A program made the position numbers and the translations under genes. This document shows, in pieces, positions 10,447 to 23,100 of a DNA stretch of 45,709 bases. How positions within the stretch are numbered: position 1 is the stretch's first letter; each line of letters opens with the position of its first letter. The notes below the pieces were generated by a model. It saw only the letters and a list, made by a program, of their open reading frames with translations. It was not told the origin of the DNA and ran no database searches. Origin of the DNA: Geosiphon pyriformis. Taxonomy: Eukaryota > Glomeromycota > Glomeromycetes > Archaeosporales > Geosiphonaceae. The DNA lies in contig JAAOMT010000683.1 of assembly GCA_016748015.1 (NCBI GenBank), positions 1 to 45,709 of the forward strand, in the 5' to 3' direction.

Positions 10447-13400
10447 CTATACAATTATATGAACAGAAACAGAGTCATTTATACCCAAGAAAAATAAACA
10501 TGATTTGCAAAAACCAAAATGAACACCCAATGCCTCAGTAATGCCAAGCAATTTGATCACACCAGCAGGAAACTCTGAAGCCAAACCTGAAACTATTGTA
10601 AGAGCTAAACTATCCAGTGGAATTAGGTTGGTTTTCTTCATATAGGCTTGATGTTTAATGCAGACCAACCAGATATTATTTCTAAAAGTAAAATCAAGAG
10701 ATCTCACAAACTTAACAACCTCCAAACCAGCAACCTTTGGATCATGAAAGATGGAGACAGCTTTGCATTAAACACAAAACCCTTATAAAGAGCCATAGAG
10801 ACCAAGAAATCAGAAACACAAAACAATAACAGCTGCAACACACAAGAAGAAGAATGAGATAAACCAGAAAAAGTTTTCCAAGAATTGACATGAGAGTCCA
10901 ATATATGAGATTGAATAGAATTGTTGATTTTACAAAAAAACACGTGATCCGAAGTCTCTACCTCACCACAATATAAACAAAGCACACTAGAATAACATCT
11001 GTTGTAGAAACACTTCTAAACTGCAACAGGAAGCTGATGATGCAAAGCCTTCATAAAATAAGTACAGATGCCAGCCAAAGATTTGCTAGTAAAACTGGTG
11101 GTCATATGCAAATCAAGATGCCAAACCAGTGAAAAGCAGAGCCAATCTATCTCAGAAAACAAGCTATTAGCCAAGAACTTAAAGCCAGAACCAATTTTCC
11201 AGTATGCGTGACAAATAGAGCAATAAATATTGCAAACAAAATGTTTAGAATTTCCAGAAACTACACTATTATCAGCAACTATAAAATGTTTATCTAAGCA
11301 AAGAATAAGACACTGACCAGAAAGAAAAGCAGCACCAGCAATCAAGTCAGTATGCTCATTTCCAGAAATGCCAGAGTGATCTTTTATCTTGTGCCAATGG
11401 ACACTTAAGTTCTTACATTTAACAATGTTTGCAATATGTCGGTGCTCTATCCAGCACTGATTACAAAAATCTGGACACACAAGACTCAATTCAGACTTGC
11501 ATGCATCCAGAGCAGATTGACTATCTGAAAACAACTAAACAGAACTAGATGTGAAAACACACTCCAAGGCCAATGCAATAGCCTGCAATTCTGCCAGAGT
11601 AGATGATATCAAACCTAAAATACCAACACCAAGGCCCAAACCAATGTTCTTGAAAAAAGCAGCAGCACCAGCCCTACAGCCTGTTATGCCCAAATTCTTC
11701 AGAGATCCATCTGTGTATACAAATATGTTACTCAACTCAACATGAGAAAGACAGTCACAAATAAAAACAAAATCATCAGAATTAAGAATGTTTAGAGAAA
11801 CAGCACCATCTGAAGCCAGAGGACCAGTAGGAGGAGAATTTACACTATTGAGAAAAGCCATAGCAAGCTTGAACCACTCAAGGATGGGGCCATGGAGGTC
11901 GAGCCTTTTCTACTGCTTGAAGATGTACCAATCAAATACAGCACTACAACAATTACAAAGTTGGTCCATGAAAGCAACACTGAACCTCCAAAGAGAAGGG
12001 AAAGATCTAGAAAACATCAACTCGCCCAGAACAGAAGACATAGAAATACTACTGCAGAACTGAAAAGAGTTGGCCAAAGAGCCACCTAAAGATAAATTGC
12101 AATCGAGAAGAATATGGACCATACCTGCCAAAAAGTTATTAGAAGTACTAACATGGAGAACTCAATGGATAAACAGGACACCAACACTAAACTTGTAAAT
12201 TATGAGACTTATGCACAAACAGGTAACCCAAAATCTCACCAAAGTTCACAAAACTGACAAAAAAGACAACCTTGCATTCAGACTGAACTTGCGAAAAAAA
12301 TTTCAAACCATAAAAAGAAGGGTAATGGAGTGTATCACTTGGAAAATCAAGGGAAAACCAGACTTAAGCTTCAAGCCCTTACAAATCAGAGCATCTCATT
12401 TGCTACAGATGCTGACCGGAACAAAACTAAATTGTGTTCGATAACTGACTATGGGTTGGAGAACTGCCAACACCAAGTATAAGAATTGTTTATCAGAGAC
12501 AGCCTTTTTTAGAACCAAATTGACAAAAAATCGAACATCCAAATATGCTTTAGCTAAACTAGGTCTTAAAAAACCCTCAGTTGAAAGAAAAATACTCAGA
12601 TACTGATGAGACTCTCTCTTTTTGACAATAGAGATGGGCAAACCACTAATAGAAAGAAAAGGACTACTGATCCAGCTATTAATTGGAATGGCCACTGTTT
12701 TGTCATTATTAATTGAGATATTATTAACCTGAAAAAATTCACTGGCAACATTAAAAATATGTTGAGTAGCAGTCTGACTGCTACCAACTCAAATTATGTC
12801 ATCAACAAAAGCACCAGCAGCAAAAAAAGAAGAGAGTCCAGCCTGAGATTTAGGGCGACCACTTTGGAGACAAAATGAGAGTTTAATCTGTATTCACATG
12901 CACTTTCCTCTCTCTTGACTTCACACAACAGAGAATCGTAAAATATGCACCACAAAAGTGGAGAGAAAACTTCCCCCTAATCCAAATCATCATGAACACA
13001 ATAACTATCAGTCAAACCAAAATCTGTTATAATTCGGTTGGTACAATTCCTGTGAATACCACCAAAAAATTGAATGAATTTGCTACACATCTTAATCCTA
13101 ATCAAACTTTTCTTGAGATGCTTCCAGCCGACTGAATCATAAGCTTTTCGCATGTTCTGCAAAACCAGCCAGAGTTCCCAGTCCTTCTCCAAGACATCTT
13201 CAACTACTAAACCAATAGCAAAAATAGGAGACTGAGTAGTTGTACTCTTCAAAACCAAAAAATTGTCCTTATAAAGAACATTAAAAGCACTGCAGGCTGC
13301 GGAAATTCTATTAAAGAGAACCTTAGAAAGAATTTTGCAAGCCATCTCGAGTAATACAATGGGACATGTATTCGTTAAAACGTCTTCCCACTCATAAGGT

Positions 13401-15085
13401 TTGGAAATTATCAAGACCCAGGCCTCTTTCCAAGGACCGGGTACAGATTCACCAGTTAAACAAGAATTTAAAAACACCAACAACATGTCCAGAACCAGCT
13501 TATTATAATGTTTCCAAAGTTCATTAGATATCCCTGACAAACTGGCAGTTTTGCCATCAGGAAGGTCAGAAACTACCCTAAACAATTCATTGAAACTGAC
13601 TGAATTCATCACACCAGAAAAGGCTTCATCAAAAACATATTCCAACAGATGGTATTGGCAGCACTAATCATCTAAAACACTATCAACTACCCAATGTTTC
13701 CTGGTCTAACCTTCCATAATTATGTCTAACTTAGACCTAATCAAATCAGATTCCAAAATCAGTTCATTATTAACAACCAAGTGATCAAATATCATCTTAT
13801 AAAACAGACATTTAAGCACACTTCTTATTGTGTGACCCTTATTCACTTCAAAACTTTCCATCTTTTTATCGATGGCAGACCTAATATTTGCCTCTTTAGC
13901 ACACTGAGATTCAGCAAACTTTGATGCATGATAGGATTTTCTGGCACCTAAAAGAGCAGAACAAACATGACCAAAGTCTACACCAGAAGTTATCATAGAC
14001 TAAATAACCGAAGTCTTATCACCATCCAGAGAATTCCAACATCTCATAAGAGAATCAAAACACTCAACATTCTCCCCACAAGACGTCTTGATAATCCTAG
14101 AAACTAAAAGCTCCATCTTGTAAAACCTTGAAGATTCTTTGGTGAAGACCTTATCAAAGCCCCTGAACCACTTTTTTTTGAACACTTTATTTGCCAAAAG
14201 AACCATAATTTTGCAAACAATTTCCCACATAGCATCTAGATCTGAAAACTTTTCTGATACACAAAACTCATCCACAAACATTGTGGCATTATCTAATATA
14301 GCACACCTAAAATTAACCCATTTATTTTTATCAGCACCTTTGAAATTAAATTTCTATCTGTTTCTGTTCGCTTGTTTGTGAAGAAAGTTCAACTGTGTGT
14401 CCAAAAGCCCACCCAAATCCAAAGACACAGAAACAGCCTGATAATTTATGTTGAAATGCTCACTGACATCCAAAACATTACAATGCACTAATGCATTAAC
14501 CAGATTAGAAGAAACAAACATGAAATCAATTGTTTTTCGAACACCTTTAGAATTCGCCCAAGTAGACATTTTCAAGATCAGGCTCCCAACCAAAGAATTG
14601 ACCAGCCCCAAATCAAGGCATTTTTTGAAATTAGCACACCTATGAGACCTATCTTCTTTAAAATCACCACCAAAAACAACAAAAAAAGACTCATTAACAG
14701 CTCTTGCGATAAGAGAGTTGATTATATTAGTCTGAGAAAACCAAACTGCCACAGATATACCAGCATAAAGTCCCAAAATTGACACCGAAAGTTTGTTTTT
14801 GAAAAGCAATTTAATGGATAGGAGTCAACCCGGTACTTCAGAGACTTTACATACATGCCTAGCTAAAGAAGAGTTCATAATAATTACAACACCAGCATCC
14901 AGATAACCAGAATCCAGACCAGAAGTAAACACCCAGACACCAACAAATCTGTTGGTTAACCAGAGTTATATCTTTTCTTTAAGCTTTAACTCCATAACAA
15001 TAGAAATAAGATTGTTTATGTCTTTGTGCCAACAAATGACATCATCTTGTTTTGCAGAATTGTTTATTTCATAAACATTGCACAT
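10447..15085 (-). pseudogene. ORF2 of LINE B: EEP endonuclease, reverse transcriptase, RNase H, zinc motif
   Basis: About 1,545 codons read in pieces. Endonuclease: about 15085-14354, with VMELKL (metal-binding Glu kept), GGDFKED (expected GDFNE) and SEHFNINYQAVSV, where the expected Asp-His pair is Asn-Tyr. RT: 13645-12396, with DNFLVLKSTTTQSPIFAIG, LVLQNMRKAYDSVGW and the catalytic FVDD box at 12798-12809. A TGA replaces the Trp two codons after FVDDII. RNase H: 11861-11016, with YTDGS (Asp 11709-11711), ELQA, SDSQ and HTDLIA, so the D-E-D-D set is present. Zinc motif C-x2-C-x7-H-x3-C (CLYCGEVETSDHVFFC) near 10980. The terminal stop is TAG at 10449-10447. Stops and indels interrupt all domains. 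Confidence 0.85.
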
Positions 15086-15108
15086 GGCAATTTTTCAGAT
15101 TAGCTCAC

Positions 15109-16960
15109 TCATTGAGAAGGGGTTTGTGAGGACACATTACTTGCTAAAACCAAACCATCGAAGTGGGCAAATAAGCTCAAAACAGATTTGGAGAGTCCTT
15201 CCAATATTTTTTTCAACTTAACAACATGGGAAGATGCCGAAAGGTCCACAATTGTAGCAGTCTCATTACTAGTGACTTCACTCAAACTCACTCCCATCAC
15301 TGTATTCTCCTCTTGAATCTGAGATAGAGGGGTCACCAGCAGCTGACATCCAGAGCTAGGCTGAGAAACTACTAGTATAAGTGAATCCAATCTCTTAGTT
15401 AACTTACTAATTTGTCCCATGAGGTCAACAAGACTGCTCTTAATACTAACTAGACAAATCTCTAAAATGCTACCAACAGAAAGGATAGGTTTACTACTAT
15501 CAACGGAACCAAGTAAAAATGGACTATCAGAAGATGTACAGAAGGGAGGTTTGCCAACCACATCCGCCCAAGTTTTACCACCAAAAGCCAGAGGCCTAGA
15601 AACAGATGCAAACTTTTTCTCATAAATTTTGGCCAATCTAAACTTATTTTGGGCTGAAAGAGGAGCCCTCTTGCTCTTAGAAATAGAAGATATACTAGCT
15701 GACTTACAAACCAAACTTGAGTGACCTAGAGAATTGCAAACAGAACATAAAAGGGTAACTAAACATGACCAGCAGAAACCAATGCTCTTTATAACTGGTG
15801 TATTGGCCACAGCCCAAGTCATGTCATCTTCAGAACCAAAACACACAGTAGCACATCATGCGCGAGTATAATTAACAGAATTGCATTCGATCAAGCATGT
15901 TTTCTCACTCACAGAACCAATAAAATCTCACAAATTATGAGCCATTGTTCCCATAGGAAGAGTGTAGAGCAATGTCCTAAATTTATTCCTAATATCCCAT
16001 GTCTGTTTATCAATATTAGCCCTGGCCACATAGATTGCATCTTTACCAATAAGAATCAACTATTCAATAGCCAATAGATCAGCCTAACTTTGATCTTCTA
16101 ATTCAATGATCGTCTTTTGCCACAAACTCACCAGTTGTATTTTGATCATCTTAATTTGTCCAAATACAGACACAGCCACACGCATAGCCTTAATAGAAGT
16201 TCTCACAGGAATCTCTTTTAACACAATCGCCTGATTCGTATGGTTGTTTACAGGGTGCTTGAGATTAGTGTTTATCATAATACCATGATCATTTGTTAAC
16301 TTCTCAGCAGTCATTATTGTTTTTTCCAAAGTAAAAGTTACACAAATAATTCCACCAAATTTTGAAGGAGTAGAAGCTCCCCCAAAACCATTCACACTTG
16401 AAAAAATTTTTCTGATAAAACTCAACTTTTCTTGAAAGACTTCCCAACAACAGCCATAAGATCAATATCTAAAGCAAAGGATTTGCAAACAGGCATTTGA
16501 ATGGACAGTTTGATAGGTAGAGAGGGTGGAAGAAGAAAGAAATCATCTAACATGTCATTGTTTGTATTGACAGTACTATAATCAATCACACTCAAAGGCT
16601 TCTCTAACATCTTTTTTGTCTTTGCACGCAAACTTTTTAGCATTTAATTAGGATTCCCTTTTGCAAAAGCACCACTCTCACCATAGTCAACACTGGTTTT
16701 CTCAATTAAGCACTCCTCTTCCATGTTAATACTTTCAGACTCAGTAGTGTCACCTGTCTCAGAACCCCATGAATGAGTACCAAAAGCTTCAGCAGCAATC
16801 TTTCTATTATCAACACCCTTTGCCAATACACCTCTCTTCCTCTTTTTCCTCAATGCAACCACCTTAAAACCACTCTCAAAACCAGAAACTTTAATAGTAT
16901 TCTTCATAACAGCAATAACAGGGCCAACAGTGACCTCTTAATCGAAGAACAGTTTTGATT
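15109..16960 (-). pseudogene. ORF1 of LINE B: RRM-like and CCHC RNA-binding protein
   Basis: Reads from an N-terminal QYDKSKLFFD-stop (TAA, apparently from CAA) through MKNTIKVSGF (16907), a stop at 16644-16646 and KSFALDIDLMAVVGKS. A one-base deletion near 16430 shifts the frame into SFIRKIFSSVNGFGG. An RRM-like fold follows (QAIVLKEIPV as RNP2-like strand, LWQKTIIELED as RNP1-like strand, about 16250-16090). Another stop follows, then a long open stretch 15846-15109. That stretch holds an intact CCHC knuckle, CSVCNSLGHSSLVC (15706-15747), and a C-terminal part with LMGQISKLTKRLDSL that may form a coiled coil. Such proteins coat element RNA. ORF2 begins about 20 bases after its stop. Confidence 0.8.
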
Positions 16961-17175
16961 TATCATACTGAATAATAAAAAACTTCTTTTGAAAAAACTT
17001 TTGACTCTTTTTTAGGAATTTTGGACAAAAGAGAGAAAGAAGTTTTTTTGTAATTTATTGTGATATTTATAATAATAGTCAGTTCAATAATAAAAACAGA
17101 AAAAACAGAAAAAACTTTTTTTAAAAATTTGATATTTTTTTTGGATATTTGAGACAAAAAAAAAGAAGTTTTTTT
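16961..17175 (-). other. 5' leader of LINE B
   Basis: On the - strand this contains two related blocks rich in 'aaaacttctttt' and 'gacaaaa', followed by 'tcagtatgataaatcaaaa', just before ORF1. The same order occurs at 27870-27960 in LINE E and near 26735-26640 in LINE C, so it marks the 5' region of the family. Confidence 0.55.
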
Positions 17176-17679
17176 TTATATTAATTAATCAATAAAAAAT
17201 TTATAAATAATTAAATTTAATTTAACATTATATTAATTACTTAATAATTAAAACAAACTAATTAAAAACTAATTTATAATAATTAAATTTTTATAATAAT
17301 AAAAAATTTTTAATTAAAAATTTACCAATTAATTATTTAGTAAAAATAATATTAATATATTTTAAAAAACTAATAACAAAAAATAAATTTTGTTTTTATA
17401 ATTATAAAAAGTGGTTTTTATAATATTTACAATAAAAATACTATATTTATACAAAATTTTAAAAAATTTGCCAAAAAATTAATTTTTAATTTAATTAAAA
17501 ATGAAAATAAATTTATAAATAACTATTTTAAAACTTGTAAATTTAATAATTAGTGTTTAAAAAGTTTTTTAAAAACACTTTTTATATTAAAAAATTACAA
17601 TATTATTTATTTTATTTTTAATTTATAATTGGTTAAATATTTTTATTAGAAAAATCTCAGAAAATTTTTATTTAGGTTT
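17176..17679. other. A+T-rich spacer, nothing recognised
   Basis: Almost pure A/T with poly-A and poly-T runs; no readable protein on either strand. It separates the 5' end of LINE B from the 3' tail of unit G1. Confidence 0.5.
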
Positions 17680-19840
17680 TAAATTTTTTTTTATGTATTT
17701 AATAAGTATAATTTAACTACTATTTAAATATTAAGTATAAACTAAGTATATTAAAACTAAATATAATTTATGTTTTTTTTATATATAATTGGCTACTTAA
17801 ACTAACTTAGGTTATATTATATTAATACTATTAGAAAAAAACTTATTCAAAAAAACATTTTTTAAATAATCTTAAATAATATAGCACTAATTATTTCAAC
17901 CAATTATTTAATTATTTTTAATATATCAGTTTTAATAGCAACAAATTTATGTTTTCAAAGTAATATTAAATTAAAAAATATATTTTTATCTATTATAAAC
18001 AAACTTATTTGAAAACCAACTATGTCAATATTCTTATATTTGTATTTAATTTTTAAAACAACTATCTTATATTTTAGCTTACTAATAGCTTTGCTAAAAA
18101 CATTTATATATACTATAATTTTATTGATTTTTAGACTAAATGTTTTACTTAAATCAAAATTACTATTAATAAATTATTTAAACATAATAACCAAAAAACT
18201 AATTGACTTAATAATAAATTCAACCAAAACAAAAAACTTGGCCAAATCAGATTCCAAAAAGACTAACCAAAAAAAAACCACAAAGATATTAGCCATTATA
18301 TTAGCAGAAAAAACAGAACCAACTGAAAAACCAAAAACTAAAGAAAACACAAAAATAGCAGTCTTAACATAAAACTTAATGTCAATAAAATAAAACACAA
18401 AAGTTTTAAAAGTTTTTAAAGAGAAAGATAAAGACATTTTACAATTAACAGTCAAATAATTCAAGTCTTAATACTTAAAACAGCATCAGCATTCAGAAGT
18501 TTTTTATTAGATATAATATTTCATTAAAGTATTAATTTTAATAATAACAGTATTTAAATTACTTTAAAAGTTAAATACAACTAAAACAAACTAGAAATAA
18601 TAACCAAAATCAAGTAAGTAAAAAATAAAACAAGTTTAATTACCAACTTAAGAAATAATATTACTAATTTTAAAGACAATACAACCAGAAAAAAATTAAT
18701 TAACTTGGCTTTAAACTTATTATAAAACAAAATAGTTTTATTTTAATTTACTAAAAAAAGAATCTTAATACTATTTTTATCCAATAAAACTAACCAAAAA
18801 ATTTAGACAAATACAATAATATCTAAATTTTTAAAATAAATAACTATATATTATCAAATACTAGTAGATTTTAGCATAATATAAATAACTTTTTTAAACA
18901 CACCAAGTATTATTTTAATATTAACAGCAAATATATTTAAAAACATATTATATAATATAACAATAGCAAAAAAAAACCAGCCTCAAAAACCACCAAAAAT
19001 TTGGTAATTTTAAGAGTAATTAAACAAACAAAGTTTTCAAATTCAATTAAAAATACAGCTTCTAAAAACTGTTGAAAAACAAATTTTATACAAAAAAGTT
19101 TTATATTGTTTTTTATAACTAACTTTACATCTAAAAAACTATGCAAAAACTAAAAAACAGTCTTAATATAAGCCAATTTAATCTTAAAAATAACATTAAA
19201 TATTAGAATAAAGATTATTTACTTAGCAAATTTTTGATAACCAGTTATGATTTTTTAAGCATTATTAATAGCAATACAAAAAACCAGAAAAGATAATTCA
19301 ATTTCCATTTGATCAGTTTAGTTTTTAAAAACAAATAATTAAACAGAAAATTATTACTTTGTTTTTAAAATCAGCAAAAATTTGCCAAAAAACACTATAT
19401 TTGGCAATACAATTTGTAATTAGTCGTGGCTTATCTTAGATAATATGTTAAATAATATAATATAAATTTTATTTAAGATTTTATTTAAAATTACAAAAAA
19501 ATTCAATATAACAATAACAGAAATGAATAATTGTTTTTACTTTTTAGAATTTTTGCTCTTTTTGGTCATTTTTAAAGAAGTAGTATTAATAGTATTAAGT
19601 ATAATAACAATAATTAAAAAGACTAGCTTGTTAACTATCTTACTATTAAAAAATTTTGAATTTTTGATAAGAGTAAAGATAACACTAAAATTGATCTAAG
19701 TATGTTTCTTAAAAAAAACTTTAATCAAGAAAAACCCAGCCAAAAATAAAAAAAATATTACAAAAGCTATTAAAAACAGTTTTTTATTATTATTATTTAA
19801 AAAAAAAAGCCTCTAAAATATTCTGTTTAATTGCTTTTAT
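17680..19840 (-). mobile_element. Unit G1: ORF1-only retroelement with a LINE-type 3' end
   Basis: On the - strand an ORF1-like coding region (about 19840-17850) is followed directly by a 3' segment (17820-17680) homologous to the 3' UTR of LINEs F and B, including an A-rich tail (T-run just left of 17695 on the + strand). No ORF2 sequence lies between. A second copy is at 39430-41215, and a 5'-truncated copy of the 3' part is at 34866-35185. Repeated occurrence with a common 3' end and variable 5' end points to retrotransposition. Confidence 0.6.
17850..19840 (-). pseudogene. ORF1-type RNA-binding protein of unit G1
   Basis: The frame starts at ATA (19840-19838) where G2 has ATG, then reads KAIKQN, so the start was probably lost by G-to-A. 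An RRM-flanking region is readable at 19146-18937 (VKLVIKNNIKLFCIKFVFQ). A zinc-knuckle region around 18530-18450 ends YLTVNCKM, with expected Cys and His positions as Tyr. The C-terminal part 18280-18174 (LESDLAKFFVLVEFIIKSIS) has heptad-like spacing suggesting a coiled coil. The domain order resembles ORF1 proteins of fungal LINEs, but the protein differs from ORF1 of LINE B. Several stops break it. Confidence 0.6.
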
Positions 19841-20009
19841 AACAATAATTATATATATATTAATTTGATTTTATTAATAAAAAATATAAAAACAACATAA
19901 TTATATATAATAATATATAATTATATAAAATATACAATAATATAAAATAATATATAATAATTAATATTAATAAAATAACATATAATAATTAATAATATTA
20001 TTATTTTAT
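19841..20009. repeat. TATAA-type simple repeat spacer
   Basis: Runs of ataatatataa/taatatataat, no coding signal. Lies between the 5' end of G1 and the 3' end of LINE C. Confidence 0.6.
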
Positions 20010-20119
20010 GAATGCAGTTCAATTATTATTTAATATACAAAAACAAACTAAGTATATCAAACTAAATATAATAGTATCTACTTATTATATGTGACTGGCT
20101 ACTTAAACCAATTAAGGCC

Positions 20120-23100
20120 ATATTACATATTCATATTAACTCTCAATCTATTATTTAAACCTAAAAAGAACAAATAGGCCTTGTGTATTCTAAAATTAAC
20201 AGTAAATAATTTAATAATTCCAAATATATGGATTATTTCAGATAAAAAAAATCCAAATAGGTTATTGCATATCTCAGACAAAATTTTTGTGTTCTCTACT
20301 AAACTACTTTTTTCTATATTAACTTTATACTTAAATCTAAAATTTCACAATCTACTATGATGTATATTAACCAGATACCAGATAAAATCAGCCAGATATC
20401 TAATAAAATTAGCCACTATTACTATAATATTTTTTTATTTTCAATCCTAAAAACAGCTTTACTAATCCAATTCTTAAAAACAAACTCTTTATACAAGATT
20501 TCATAAATACTAATGTCTAATATTCGTAACAAAAGAATATACAACACTGAAAAAATTAGTGAAAAACAAAATTTTACCAAAAAAGTTCACAATTTGGCAT
20601 GATCTAATAAAATCTTAAAGCATATTAAAGCATTTTTTGGATAAATAAAAACATAATTAAGTAGTTTAATATCACTACAGAATAGACACAATACACTTAA
20701 GTACTTCATATTATAAAGTCTTTTTCTGACTGCAATTGGCAATTTTTTATGAACTGTTTTTATTAAATATATATAAAGAGTCATTAAAAGTTTGCTAGTA
20801 TAACCAAAAAGCATATGGGAATTAAAATGCTATACTAAAGCAGTACAGTGCTAATTAATGGTTTAAATGAAAGAATTCTATAAAATTTTTATATTCAGAT
20901 CTGCTTCTCATTGAGCATAATTAATTATCTAATATATTATAGACAAAATACCAAACATTATCTGAAACAACCAACCCATCTACCAAAATAAATTTTTTAT
21001 GCATACTAGTAGATAAAAAAATACAGAACTGCATTACAATACTTGTGAGACTATTAACTTTATTATTGTTAGCATTCTCTGAATAGCTCTTGATTTTTAC
21101 TCACTTAATAAAAATGTTTTTGGATCTAATTAAATTAGCCACATAACATTTTTTAATTCAGCATTTATTTCAAAAATTAGACACAAGTAGTGTAAGCTCT
21201 AATATATATATATTTATAATAGTTTGGCTGTTTATATATAAAACTACTAAGCATAATAAGGAAACACATTCTAAAGTTAAAGTAATAACTTGTAATTTTA
21301 ACAATATTAATGATAGCAAATTAAAAATTCTTATAACAAAATCTATTTTAATTTCAAAAAAATATGCTGCTATTCTACTTGTTATATTAACAGTACTTAG
21401 ATCACACAGAAAACTATCAATGTAAACATTAACTTCCTTTGTTTAAAGTTCATATAAATGCTCTTAAACATTTAAAAATTCACATAAACTATAAAGTCTA
21501 AACTGTTAGAATTAAAGCTGTACTTAATAAGATTAACAGAAAAATTATTTATATAATTAGCAGTTTTCACAAACCATGTTGGCACAGGACTTTTTAAATT
21601 CAGTCTTTTCTAATAACAAAAAATCTTTCAATTCATAATAAAATTATATTTGTCCAATAATTTATTATCAAAGACAATATCAAAACATTTTAAAGAGTAA
21701 GTCATATTAAAGTAATATGAACTACCTAAATTTTTAACATAGAAAAGTAATCAGAGGATTGAAATGCACAAAGTAACTTATTTGTTAAAGAAATATTGCT
21801 ATTTAAAAAAATTTTTATTATGCCTATTAAAAAATTGTTCATGGAATGAACTTTTAGCTTAACAAAAAATTGTAGTAAGTTTTTTGGCATTCAGCCTGCT
21901 ATTTGCAAATTCAGAAACTGGTACACAAATAGACTGCCAAAAATTCTTGCTGTATTAAAAAACCAAATTAATAAAGCCATCTTGTTTTTAGCCTAGAACT
22001 GTTTAAATAATTTAAGCTTATACAATAATAAATAATATAAAGCTTTATTAGAAAAGTCTTTTGGCAAATTAGTCTTTAATTTAAGTTTTTTTTTAATCAT
22101 AACATTCTATTTTTAATGCATACTCTTAAACACAAAACTAAATTGTGTTTAGTAATTAATAATAGACTGCAAAACCACTAAAACTAAATAGAAAAATTGC
22201 TTATCTGATAGAGCTTTTTTAAGGATTATGTTTGAGAAAAACCTGATATCTGAATGTACTTTGGTAAAATTCGGCTTAGATATACTCTTTGTTAGCAAAA
22301 AATTTCTAAATATCTGTAAGATTCTCTATGCTTAGTAATAAAAATAAATTGGTTACTAATGTGTAATAAAGCAAATATAACTCTTTGGTTAATAGAAATT
22401 ATAACTATTTTTTTATTGTTAAACAAATGTTATTAATCTTAAAAAACTGATCAGTTAAGTTCAAAATATACTGTATTAAAGCTTGACTATTCTTTATTTA
22501 AATTGTGTTATTCATAAAAGTACTAGTTACAAAAAAAAATTTTTCTTTACTAACTTTTATCTTGTCTGTCTTAGCCACAAAATTGGTATTAATCTAATAT
22601 TTATACAAATGTTTTTAATATCTTATTTTGCAAAATAAGAGATCATAAAAGATTTTCCAAAAAAATGGTAAAAAGATATCATTCTAATTCAATCTATTTT
22701 GTATTCTGTAACTATTTGAAAGACCAAAATCTGTTATTATTCTGTTGACTCTGTTTTTATGTATGTTTTCAAAGAAATTAATAAATCTGTTACACATTTT
22801 AATCTGCTTTAAACTAATTTCTAAATGATGTTATCTAACTGAATTATAAGCTTTATGTATGTTCTATAAAACCAGCCAAAGCTTTTGTCCCTTTTCCAAA
22901 GCATCTTTTATAATAAAACTAACAGAAAATATTAAGAATTGAGTTAAAATACTTTTTAAAACTGAAAAATTGTTACTATAGAAAACATTAAACTTGTCAT
23001 AAACAGATAAAATAAAATTTGATAGAATTTTGGACAAGATTTTTCTGGTAGTTTTAATTAATACAATAGGCTATATGTTAGTTAAAACTCTATTTTAATT

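Larger units (their letters stand above)
10316..17175 (-). mobile_element. LINE 'B': near full-length non-LTR retrotransposon, best preserved copy
   Basis: A complete two-ORF LINE of about 6.9 kb on the - strand: 5' leader (about 17175-16961), ORF1 (about 16960-15109), ORF2 (about 15085-10447), 3' UTR and A-tail (10446-10316, seen as a T-run on the + strand at 10316-10332). Base composition is clearly less A+T-rich than its neighbours, and reading frames run for 60-245 codons. It retains the RT catalytic box, RNase H acidic residues and two zinc motifs. Stops from CAA/CAG-to-TAA/TAG and TGG-to-TGA changes plus single-base indels make it defective, but it looks younger than A, C and E. Confidence 0.85.

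Noticed and set aside
11551-12444. Several + strand open frames of 64-91 codons
   Set aside because: They are antisense to the RNase H and late RT part of LINE B, which reads clearly on the - strand with motifs.
14139-14645. + strand open frames over LINE B
   Set aside because: Shadows of the endonuclease and linker, read on the - strand with conserved residues.
18022-18372. + strand open frame of 116 codons
   Set aside because: Antisense to the C-terminal part of G1 ORF1; the - strand reading is shared with G2 while the + reading is not conserved.
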